From Periplaneta americana (taxonomy: Eukaryota > Arthropoda > Insecta > Blattodea > Blattidae): a DNA stretch of 64,000 bases. This document shows, piece after piece, positions 61,301-64,000 of this stretch. Each line of letters opens with the position of its first letter. Position 1 is the stretch's first letter. Location of the stretch: NCBI RefSeq assembly GCF_040183065.1, contig NC_091128.1, positions 171,898,244 through 171,962,243 of the forward strand, written 5' to 3'. The position numbers and the translations under genes are program-made. Under the pieces are notes generated by a model, which was not told where the DNA came from, did no database searches, and saw only the letters and a list, made by a program, of their open reading frames with translations.

Positions 61301-63485
61301 AGAACCAAAGTGTGTTCACCTGTCGAGGAACTCTCCACTGTACCAAAACCACGCTAGATTGCGGAAGAAAAATTTACACTACTCATAATAAAATTATTTG
61401 TAGGTTAAATATTTAGAATACAACAAATTAATATAGCCTACAGTTCTTGGAACTAAAATGATTCTTGCTTGAAATCGAATAAGTAAAAATTTCAAGGTTT
61501 TTAAAAATCGAAAACACTTTTTTTAACAATTTGGTTAATGCAAAAAAGTTGTAGGCCTAATTTTTTTGTAATTCGAAGATGGTACCGGTAGCACTAAATT
61601 TCTAAATCACCACAGTTAGACCAAAGTTATTTCAACGTCAAAATTATCTATAATGGATTTCAGCTTACTTTACCCATGATTATAGGAATTGACAACAATA
61701 AAACAAAATACTGTTGAATTTAATGAACATAATTAACTAATTATATTGTATGAAAATCATTGATATTGAAAAAAAAAATAAACATAAGAGTAATAGAAAA
61801 TAATGTTACAGATTTCAGCTAGAACTACTTTTTTACTTCTGCATTTTTAATTTTCTTTCTGCAGTAAGCCATAGGAGTACAATGTCATACAATTCGTTTG
61901 ATTCTGAGCCGGCACATACTTCACTACCTTTTTCACATGTAAGTACTTACTTTATGTGATAGACCTACATGGTAGTTAAGTGTTAGATAGGTACTTCAAT
62001 TTTTCCTGACATTTTTCAGAGGAAAGGTATAGGATACAACTCTTGAATAAATTTGTGAGCAACTAACTCTCCAGATGGAACACAGCAGAACTCCTTAAAA
62101 CTGAATGGGGCAAACATAGCCCTTACATTAAGTATCAAGTTTTCCTAAGTACAGTAAACATCTCTGTCAACAAAAAAGAAACAGTTTAACCGAAACATGT
62201 AAATCGTATAAATGGATTTATATAAAGATATTCCAAACTTACGCTATGTACTGTATTTAAGAAATACAAAATTTACATAATGATGTACGGTACACTCATA
62301 TTAGGCCTATATTTATTTTTAATTTAACAATTTATTGGCAAAATATAATAGCAAGGTAGAAGCATTTCCGAAGACAAGTAGTCACGAAGCAGGTTTAGAG
62401 GAATGTATGCAAGGGCAACAACATATCCCATTGCTTAAGCAAGCTGACTAAACTCATTTATAGCACTAAACAGACACTGTAAGTAGTATGATGTTAATAA
62501 ATTGTGTGAAACAGACGTATAACCAGAGCTACTTGATCAGCCTTAATACATTTATTTTATTCTTGATCCTGTTTCAGGCATCCATACCGCAATTTACACC
62601 ACTTGCAAACATAATATTTCAAAGCTAACACTGCCCAGATAGGTCTACATTTTATGTAAAGTTACATTATGGATGAAGAAAGATTAATATATGGTAGTCA
62701 CATTTATTTTACAATTAATATGTACCTATTTCTTTCATACTGTAAATTTACCTTCTAGCACTGTCAAAATTATCAGCATTTACACAAAAGTACACTAATT
62801 TGAGACTGGGTGCCAACTGTAAGAAGTCCCACTGTTCCCTAATTCTGCTTAGGCCTACATTATTAATAATTAACTATTAATTTAATGTAGCCTAGGCCTA
62901 AGCTTATTCCTGCTGAAAGTGTTCCACAATTTTTATTTGTGTAACATTTGGAGTTCTTAGGAAAATATTTTAACATTTGTAACGAAACTATAGGACCTAC
63001 ACAACCTAAATAGGAATTTGAATGACAATAATGCTTATTATTACAAAAGGGTTTTATATAAAAAATAAATAAACAACAGAAAGATCACGAGCATCGTGTG
63101 ATGTTACAGGAGCAGGCCTTCAGTCATGAACCAAGTTTTACGGTAACACGTTTCACAGGGCTTGAAGAAAATAAATTGTTAGTAGCAATATTTCCGCAAA
63201 TGTATGCTAGGAATGATACATCCACTGTCATAATTTATATACGTATTTATCCTGTGTTATGAAACTTCATCACCAAATACCATGCATATAGCTTGTTTGG
63301 TTATGTCATGAGAATGTTATGTAAACAACGTTACAAAAAGTTCTATAGGTTATTGTACTTGCTTCAATTATTTCTGCAACTTTTTTCTTTTCTGGACAAT
63401 CGTGTATAAAGAATCGGTAGGGATCGCCCTTATAATTCCTGAAAATCGGTATTTCAAAGGATGGCCCAAACGATTCCTCTTCCAT
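30126..63485 (-). CDS. TERF2IP: RAP1 (TERF2IP)-like telomere protein, 10 exons, 1301 aa
   Basis: Spliced gene assembled by eye. Coding exons on the minus strand, 5' to 3': 63485-63363, 61353-61196, 58124-58035, 49893-49777, 45887-45779, 43368-43256, 40435-40349, 35955-35828, 35753-35643, 32995-30126. They total 3906 nt, 1301 codons plus TGA, and all nine junction phases agree. Domains: BRCT about residues 14-120, Myb-1 about 163-217, Myb-2 about 268-328, basic patches just after 346, and tandem 38-aa repeats about 595-1266. RAP1 proteins bind telomeric chromatin in the nucleus; BRCT followed by Myb with this helix-3 pattern is their hallmark. The start is the first ATG after an in-frame TGA at 63545-63543. 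Introns 1 and 3 use GC donors, and intron 8 is only 74 bp. Odd points are two Mybs (vertebrate RAP1 has one), a very long repeat exon, and no recognisable RCT domain. Identification as RAP1 is from remembered family features; function is inferred. Confidence 0.83.
30240..32310 (-). repeat. Coding minisatellite, about 18 units of 114 (117) bp
   Basis: Tandem DNA repeat inside exon 10 of the RAP1-like gene. Each unit is 114 bp, or 117 bp where an extra Glu codon (EEE instead of EE) is present. Length is always a multiple of three, so copy-number change keeps the frame. Sub-variants ([24 protein letters not shown]) recur in blocks, pointing to unequal exchange of multi-unit segments. Confidence 0.9.
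33920..34370 (+). pseudogene. LINE-A 3' fragment
   Basis: Encodes [20 protein letters not shown], then [20 protein letters not shown], and after frameshifts the C-terminal region; ends TAAGTAAGTAG. Several indels (for example after [10 protein letters not shown]) mark it as old. Confidence 0.82.
34680..35561 (-). mobile_element. hAT relic with decayed transposase C terminus
   Basis: Ends CAGGCCTGCACAA and, inverted, CATACCTGCACAA; exact 8-bp TSD ATTTAGAA (34672-34679 and 35562-35569). On the minus strand, fragments read [17 protein letters not shown] (about 35310-35250) and, with a frameshift, AMFGSTF then [18 protein letters not shown] (about 35160-35080), the dimerisation region of hAT transposases. 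Confidence 0.83.
35643..35753 (-). CDS. TERF2IP: RAP1-like exon 9: second half of Myb-2
   Basis: Residues 310-345. The acceptor is ACTTTTCAG and the donor [24 protein letters not shown] is the recognition-helix motif of RAP1-type Myb domains. It is separated from exon 8 by a 74-bp intron, much shorter than the 2-8 kb introns elsewhere in the gene. The intron interrupts Myb-2 between helices 2 and 3, nearly where intron 5 interrupts Myb-1, though phases differ (1 versus 0). Confidence 0.84.
35828..35955 (-). CDS. TERF2IP: RAP1-like exon 8: first half of Myb-2
   Basis: Residues 267-308. The acceptor is CATCTTTCAG and the donor [25 protein letters not shown] is a textbook RAP1/Myb helix 1, and [10 protein letters not shown] carries the helix-2 Trp. 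The intron before it holds a LINE-E insertion whose TSD lies about 27 bp from the acceptor, leaving the polypyrimidine region untouched. Confidence 0.85.
35995..36726 (-). pseudogene. LINE-E fragment with inverted 5' end
   Basis: 12-bp TSD TTTCTGTAAGTG (35983-35994 and 36727-36738). Minus strand encodes the RNase H end ([18 protein letters not shown], 36470-36410) and the [18 protein letters not shown] tail, then an AAC tail at 36000. The 5' end is a hairpin: 45-bp arms 36626-36670 and 36682-36726 around an 11-bp spacer. Confidence 0.85.
36739..38727. other. Intron 7 sequence, mostly unassigned
   Basis: CAGTAAACCCTCCATATAAC at about 37887 looks like a pogo/Tigger-type terminal repeat, but I could not find its partner. 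38341-38520 (CCCCGTAACATGCCATGAAG onward) is GC-richer than its surroundings and probably an old SINE or repeat fragment. Open frames here (37015-37272, 37292-37564) show no motif. Confidence 0.35.
38728..40240 (-). pseudogene. LINE-A 3' fragment whose coding part became a satellite
   Basis: Minus strand C-terminal LINE-A sequence ([20 protein letters not shown], 38870-38810) leads into a tandem array built from the preceding LINE segment, and resumes at about 40235 with [20 protein letters not shown]. It lies in intron 7 of the RAP1-like gene. Confidence 0.82.
38965..40240. repeat. 107-bp LINE-derived tandem array, about 12 copies
   Basis: The marker AATACAATGCGTGCA recurs about every 107 bp from 39011 to about 40180. 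In the distal half, units with CAGTTCTGTG and CAGTCCTGTG alternate, so the effective repeat there is a dimer of about 214 bp. The unit spans the LINE-A codons for [19 protein letters not shown]; 107 is not a multiple of 3. Confidence 0.88.
40349..40435 (-). CDS. TERF2IP: RAP1-like exon 7: charged inter-Myb linker
   Basis: Residues 238-265. The acceptor is TTCATTCTAG and the donor GCTAG|GTCAGT. The peptide is highly charged and probably helical ([12 protein letters not shown]) and links the two Myb domains. It fits both neighbouring phases (2 in, 2 out). The 107-bp LINE-derived satellite starts about 110 bp downstream in the gene's direction. Confidence 0.7.
40676..40855. mobile_element. Foldback element (near-palindrome)
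   Basis: Arms of about 70 bp (CGAAATTTTCTCGGGCTTCC from 40709, inverse ending 40855) around a short centre CCTCATC. Flanked by a 13-bp direct repeat AGTCATTAGGAGT (40663-40675 and 40856-40868), so it is an insertion. A 33-bp non-palindromic lead precedes the left arm. Confidence 0.75.
41095..42140 (+). pseudogene. Pogo/Tigger-like transposase relic
   Basis: Plus-strand fragments read [15 protein letters not shown] (about 41415-41460), like a CENP-B/pogo helix-turn-helix, and [19 protein letters not shown] (about 41685-41735), like the second DNA-binding domain. The right end carries, inverted, CAGTGAAACCTGTTCAAGAC (about 42136-42117); a weaker counterpart ACTGTTCAAAACGGAA lies near 41105. 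Boundaries are approximate. Confidence 0.5.
42905..43148 (+). mobile_element. SINE-3 copy
   Basis: A box TAGCTCGGTCGG, decayed B box (GATCGATTCT), body to ATAGTAGTTGATAC and an A-rich end. Short direct repeat AATGTTA flanks it. It ends about 108 bp before the exon 6 donor region in plus coordinates. Confidence 0.78.
43256..43368 (-). CDS. TERF2IP: RAP1-like exon 6: second half of Myb-1
   Basis: Residues 200-236 plus two bases. The acceptor is [24 protein letters not shown] is a RAP1-type third helix, the counterpart of SW-x-SLKDRYLKHL in vertebrates. The donor is AGCAT|GTAATT. If intron 6 is retained, the frame reads ATG then TAA at the junction, giving a protein that stops right after Myb-1; spliced, it continues in exon 7 with Ile. 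Confidence 0.76.
43369..44529. other. Intron 5 sequence, nothing recognised
   Basis: 44166-44348 is a diverged short tandem (ATATTTTGAAATATATT-like units) that yields spurious open frames on both strands. Otherwise no feature. Confidence 0.4.
44530..45319 (+). pseudogene. LINE-A 3' half
   Basis: Encodes the RT thumb and C-terminal region: [39 protein letters not shown], a frameshift near 44810, then [18 protein letters not shown] to the stop at 45300 and an AAGT tail. Lies in intron 5. Confidence 0.88.
45779..45887 (-). CDS. TERF2IP: RAP1-like exon 5: first half of Myb-1
   Basis: Residues 164-199. The acceptor is GACATTGCAG and the donor [23 protein letters not shown] aligns with helix 1 of RAP1 Myb domains, which start with an aromatic-Thr pair and carry an acidic/Asp-rich helix. 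[10 protein letters not shown] aligns with the conserved Trp of helix 2. The acidic ED pair of helix 1 is weakened here to VEQ, so this domain is more divergent than Myb-2. Confidence 0.78.
46091..47322 (-). mobile_element. hAT-like element with CGGBP1-type transposase relic
   Basis: Ends TAGACCTCGG...CCGAGGTCTA with AAAATAGGT-type repeats next to both. Flanking 8-mers TATGAGTC and CATGACTT match only 5 of 8. It resembles the element at 19090-20363 in layout. Lies in intron 4. Confidence 0.65.
46249..47100 (-). pseudogene. hAT transposase relic, one in-frame stop
   Basis: Reads [20 protein letters not shown], then [22 protein letters not shown], stop TAG (46804-46806 region), and continues in the same frame with [18 protein letters not shown] to [20 protein letters not shown]. 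The stop replaces what is normally a Trp codon (TGG to TAG). The N-terminal half with the zinc finger and first catalytic residue is missing. The family resembles the CGGBP1-related hAT group. Confidence 0.75.
47331..48030. other. Intron 4, nothing recognised
   Basis: AT-rich; a (TA)n run lies at 47999-48016. No coding signal. Confidence 0.4.
48042..48302 (+). mobile_element. SINE-1 copy
   Basis: Complete tRNA-derived SINE with B box GGTTCGAATCC and A-rich tail; exact 11-bp TSD GACAGCCAGCA (48031-48041 and 48303-48313). Confidence 0.92.
48314..49298. other. Intron 4; unexplained 130-codon minus frame
   Basis: The minus frame from 49298 to 48907 is open for about 130 codons ([20 protein letters not shown], later [16 protein letters not shown]). 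I do not recognise it, and it runs into a foldback element upstream. No convincing splice signals; could be chance in AT-rich DNA or an old gene fragment. Confidence 0.3.
49299..49512. mobile_element. Foldback MITE, 214 bp, TA-flanked
   Basis: Almost fully palindromic: GGGGAGAGTCGGGTAGTATC at the left and its inverse GTATTRCCTGACTCTCCCC-like at the right, continuing through CATCTACCACCATACGG-type sequence and CGTAACC. TA on both sides (49297-49298, 49513-49514) suggests a Tc1/mariner-type mover. Confidence 0.75.
49777..49893 (-). CDS. TERF2IP: RAP1-like exon 4: acidic/Asn-rich linker
   Basis: Residues 125-162 with split codons at both ends. The acceptor is TTTTTTCTAG and the donor is AAAG|GTAAGT. 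The peptide is low-complexity and hydrophilic (runs such as [13 protein letters not shown]), as expected for the loop between BRCT and Myb in RAP1. A Harbinger-like element with TAA target duplication begins only 53 bp upstream of this exon. Confidence 0.7.
49947..50769. mobile_element. Harbinger-like MITE next to exon 4
   Basis: Inverted ends GGCCTATATTACACTATCAA of about 48 bp with few mismatches and TAA on both sides (49944-49946, 50770-50772). Contains an inner inverted repeat (50337-50523, AACCTGCTAAC arms). Starts 53 bp upstream of the exon 4 acceptor. Confidence 0.7.
50915..51720 (+). pseudogene. Penelope-like element C terminus, split by LINE-E
   Basis: [20 protein letters not shown] then [20 protein letters not shown], interrupted at 51093-51569, resuming [20 protein letters not shown]. 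This matches the end of the GIY-YIG endonuclease domain of Penelope-like elements (AKHI..NH, EILHI, LLEQYEI pattern). The purine-rich GGAGGAAGAGG tail after 51670 is non-coding. Confidence 0.7.
51093..51569 (-). pseudogene. LINE-E fragment
   Basis: 13-bp TSD CAATACGAAATAT (51080-51092 and 51570-51582). Encodes [20 protein letters not shown] (RNase H) and the [18 protein letters not shown] tail with frame breaks. 5' truncated; no inverted 5' end here. Confidence 0.86.
51765..52196. other. Intron 3, nothing recognised
   Basis: No coding or repeat feature that I can support. Confidence 0.4.
52197..52865 (-). pseudogene. LINE-C 3' fragment (CATT tail)
   Basis: Minus frame 52862-52235: [59 protein letters not shown], ending QALHGL-stop. 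The 3' tail is a TGAA/CATT repeat at 52197-52226. The C-terminal RLRWLGH pattern is that of RTE-like LINEs. The frame stays open for about 209 codons, so it is relatively young. Confidence 0.85.
53060..53290 (-). pseudogene. Internally deleted mariner transposase relic
   Basis: Minus strand: ATVFW-like start, [11 protein letters not shown] (middle of a mariner transposase), then directly [16 protein letters not shown] (near the C terminus) and a stop. The part carrying the second and third catalytic Asp is missing. TIRs not found. Confidence 0.6.
53500..53576. repeat. (TAG)n(TAA)n microsatellite
   Basis: Simple trinucleotide run immediately upstream of the LINE-D fragment. Confidence 0.9.
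53600..54730 (+). pseudogene. LINE-D reverse-transcriptase fragment (GAT tail)
   Basis: The plus frame 53678-54565 stays open 295 codons: [39 protein letters not shown], catalytic [44 protein letters not shown] frameshift near 54545 leads to [10 protein letters not shown] and [12 protein letters not shown]; the 3' end is a GATGATGAT tail at 54709-54727. Upstream frame ([10 protein letters not shown]-like, 53620-53650) is joined by a shift. Intron 3. Confidence 0.87.
54887..55489 (+). pseudogene. Decayed mariner, 603 bp
   Basis: TA-flanked ends CAGAGGATCGGAAAGTAACG and, inverted, CAAGGGAGGATCGAAAGGTA. Only the last third of the transposase remains: [16 protein letters not shown], where the third catalytic Asp (normally APSD) is now Gln, then [15 protein letters not shown]. 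Distinct family from the intact mariner. Confidence 0.78.
55843..56820 (+). mobile_element. Non-autonomous Helitron
   Basis: Starts TCTATACTAATAATA after an A and ends in CTAG before a T. The 3' end has a short GC-rich hairpin (GTGCAGCGGAGCGCAC, 56793-56808) about 8 bp before CTAG, the standard Helitron terminator. The internal CTGTCTGTCTG and ACCTTTTCACGCGATAATGG-like lead are typical of insect Helitrons. 978 bp, no Rep/helicase. Confidence 0.78.
56821..57478. other. Intron 3; open minus frame 57091-56786 not called
   Basis: The 101-codon minus frame [18 protein letters not shown] has a GCAAGT after SIK at about 56938, but no good acceptor and no fitting phase. I do not include it in the RAP1-like gene. 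Confidence 0.35.
57479..57750. repeat. Large inverted repeat with two tRNA-like units
   Basis: Arms of about 130 bp from AAATCAAGCTTTCAGGTATA (57480) to the inverse at 57746. Each arm contains a tRNA-like unit: TAGCTCAGTTGGTAGAGCGT (complete only in the left arm's inverse), a TTGGTACGTTAAACCAA arm and GGTTCGATGCC. The anticodon-type loop ACGTTAA lacks the usual T at position 33, so I do not call functional tRNA genes. Confidence 0.75.
57845..57990 (+). repeat. Third tRNA-like unit, direct orientation
   Basis: GTTCCCGGGTAGCTCAGTTG, the TTGGTACG...CCAA arm and GGTTCGATGCC in one piece, followed by GGAACAATTTTTCCCTCGAAA as in the inverted pair. It folds as a cloverleaf-like tRNA relative of about 75 nt. 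Ends 45 bp from exon 3. Confidence 0.65.
58035..58124 (-). CDS. TERF2IP: RAP1-like exon 3: linker after BRCT
   Basis: Codes for about 29 residues between BRCT and the first Myb, including [17 protein letters not shown]. The acceptor is TATCTTTCAG. The donor is ACAG|GCAAGT, a second GC donor with strong flanking match. Phase 2 joins exon 4 in frame, whereas the nearby GT would give a stop in exon 4. No domain is recognised in this exon alone. A third copy of a tRNA-like repeat sits immediately downstream, at about 57890-57985. Confidence 0.68.
58320..58392. repeat. (CA)n and C-run microsatellite
   Basis: CA dinucleotide run followed by about 16 C and GCGCGTGCGC. Likely unstable and hard to sequence exactly. 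Confidence 0.9.
58597..58854 (+). mobile_element. SINE-3 copy
   Basis: tRNA-like head with B box GGTTCGATTCC and 3' end CAGCGTTGTTAAATAATC; exact 9-bp TSD AATACAAAC (58588-58596 and 58855-58863). Intron 2. Confidence 0.88.
58864..59695 (+). pseudogene. LINE-B tail fragment split by LINE-A
   Basis: Sequence after 59585 (AGATTGGAGAATGCTGGGTT, GGCAGAAAACTATGTATGAA) is the LINE-B 3' end as at 28.0 kb. Its 5' remainder lies before 58894. Confidence 0.6.
58894..59576 (+). pseudogene. LINE-A 3' half with TSD
   Basis: The frame 58942-59556 stays open 204 codons: [20 protein letters not shown] to RAAMNLWVP-stop, then AAGT tail. 8-bp TSD AATGCGAA (58886-58893 and 59577-59584). Few lesions, so fairly young. 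Intron 2. Confidence 0.88.
59720..61066 (+). pseudogene. LINE-A longest copy: RT domain to C terminus
   Basis: Starts in [20 protein letters not shown] (59725), a one-base shift near 59845, then 398 open codons (59842-61038): [39 protein letters not shown], catalytic YADDVNML, the thumb [15 protein letters not shown], and the C-terminal [11 protein letters not shown] region. Ends with the AAGT tail. The endonuclease domain is absent (5' truncation). The family looks RTE-like. Best reference copy of LINE-A in the window; intron 2. Confidence 0.9.
61196..61353 (-). CDS. TERF2IP: RAP1-like exon 2: second half of BRCT
   Basis: Residues 42-93 plus two bases of codon 94. The acceptor is CAATCTAG and the donor is CAG|GTAGGA. 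RGFGTV continues the glycine turn of the BRCT fold. [10 protein letters not shown] matches the final BRCT helix, where vertebrate RAP1 has a YILDC-type motif. This exon and the Myb exons are the strongest evidence for the RAP1 identity. Confidence 0.82.
61354..63362. other. RAP1-like intron 1, no feature recognised
   Basis: About 2 kb of AT-rich sequence with no recognisable element; unusually free of SINEs and LINEs compared with the other introns. Confidence 0.5.
63363..63485 (-). CDS. TERF2IP: RAP1-like exon 1: start codon and first half of BRCT
   Basis: Encodes residues 1-41, starting [10 protein letters not shown]. The stretch [13 protein letters not shown] matches the first strand and helix of the RAP1 BRCT domain, where vertebrate proteins have an FYxRP-type motif. 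An in-frame TGA lies 60 nt upstream with no ATG between, so this is the first usable ATG. The donor is GAA|GCAAGT, a GC donor in otherwise ideal context; it ends on a whole codon. A GT donor four bases further on would put exon 2 out of frame and hit a stop. Confidence 0.78.
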
Positions 63486-63598
63486 AACAGCACAAATTCC
63501 GGCAATGTTTATTTGTTTACTATAGCGGAGATTTAATTTAAATCACGCCAAAGAGTCTATAAATTCAATTCAACTACGGTTAAGGTTTTTTTCCGGGG

Positions 63599-63786
63599 CA
63601 CAATCTAGTATATAGTCACGATCTCACGAAGCTCAATACGTAATAAATACGCATCCACAGATAGTTGCTAACCACTAGGATCGCTACTATCGCCTCATTA
63701 CAGACAATGCGAAATGCTACCGGCACAGTCTATTGTTCCTAGCACGCACACAACTCAAGCTTCGTAACTGTATATACTAGACTATG
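63599..63786. mobile_element. MITE-E short derivative upstream of the RAP1-like gene
   Basis: Ends CACAATCTAGTATATAGTC and, inverted, CATAGTCTAGTATATACAGT. The interior AACCACTAGGATCGCTACTA matches the inverse of the MITE-E right end. 188 bp, against 970 bp for the two full copies. It ends 114 bp upstream of the start codon, within or near the promoter/5' UTR. Confidence 0.68.
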
Positions 63787-63984
63787 TTTCGGGGTGTGTT
63801 GCAAAACCGATCGTGTATTAATAGCAATGGGCTTGCTCAGGGCTCTGGCTTGCTTGTTCACATTTTCTTTCATTGTTTCGGTCACAGACTTCTGACATGC
63901 TTCAATTTTGTATGAACGCAGTAATTGGCGCAAGATTGTGAAATACAATTGTCTGAAGGGAACATTATGCATACTTTCCTCCAT
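63739..63984 (-). other. Open frame upstream of RAP1-like gene, unknown
   Basis: 81 codons beginning MEESMHNVPFRQLYFTILRQ. The first 60 or so residues look protein-like (amphipathic, charged) but I recognise no family; the last part is MITE-E sequence. It may be part of an upstream gene cut by the window edge, or chance. Confidence 0.25.
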
Positions 63985-64000
63985 ACTTTAATTTTGTATG

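Overview
The window is animal nuclear DNA, most likely from an insect of the cockroach/termite kind. It is AT-rich, has long TE-packed introns with GT-AG and GC-AG splice sites, carries tRNA-derived SINEs with clear target-site duplications (TSDs), several families of 5'-truncated LINEs with short-repeat tails, and many hAT, mariner, Harbinger-like, Helitron and foldback DNA elements. Species assignment is inference; nothing in the window names it. There is no bacterial gene, operon or CRISPR array.

One host gene dominates. Reading the minus strand from 63485 down to 30126, ten exons join with every reading-frame phase matching. They encode 1301 residues with an N-terminal BRCT domain, a divergent Myb domain, a canonical Myb domain, basic nuclear-localisation-like patches, and about 18 tandem copies of a 38-residue His/Cys-containing repeat. 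BRCT plus RAP1-type Myb is the architecture of the telomere protein RAP1 (TERF2IP). Vertebrate RAP1 has one Myb domain and yeast Rap1 has two, so two Mybs here suggest a protein that could contact DNA itself. No RCT domain could be recognised at the C terminus.

Layout. 1-17 kb: hAT MITEs with exact 8-bp TSDs, SINEs, a nest of one hAT in another hAT in a LINE, and a 2.3-kb element holding a 0.97-kb MITE. 17-19 kb: a LINE reverse-transcriptase relic with a perfect 88-bp tandem array. 19-30 kb: more nested elements, a possible terminal exon near 21 kb, an apparently intact mariner (21834-23165), SINEs, and a Harbinger-like element split by a LINE-tailed insertion. 30-63.5 kb: the RAP1-like gene. 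Its introns hold most of the remaining elements, including a LINE-derived 107-bp satellite in intron 7, a hAT relic in intron 9, a pogo-like relic in intron 6, a hAT transposase relic in intron 4, and LINEs, a Helitron, a Penelope fragment and an inverted tRNA-like repeat in intron 3. 63.5-64 kb: the upstream region, with a short MITE about 114 bp upstream of the start codon.

Functionally there is one candidate chromosome-end or chromatin protein set in a landscape of selfish DNA. The mariner is the only element here whose coding region and ends both look whole. Everything was read by eye from the sequence; no search or alignment was run.
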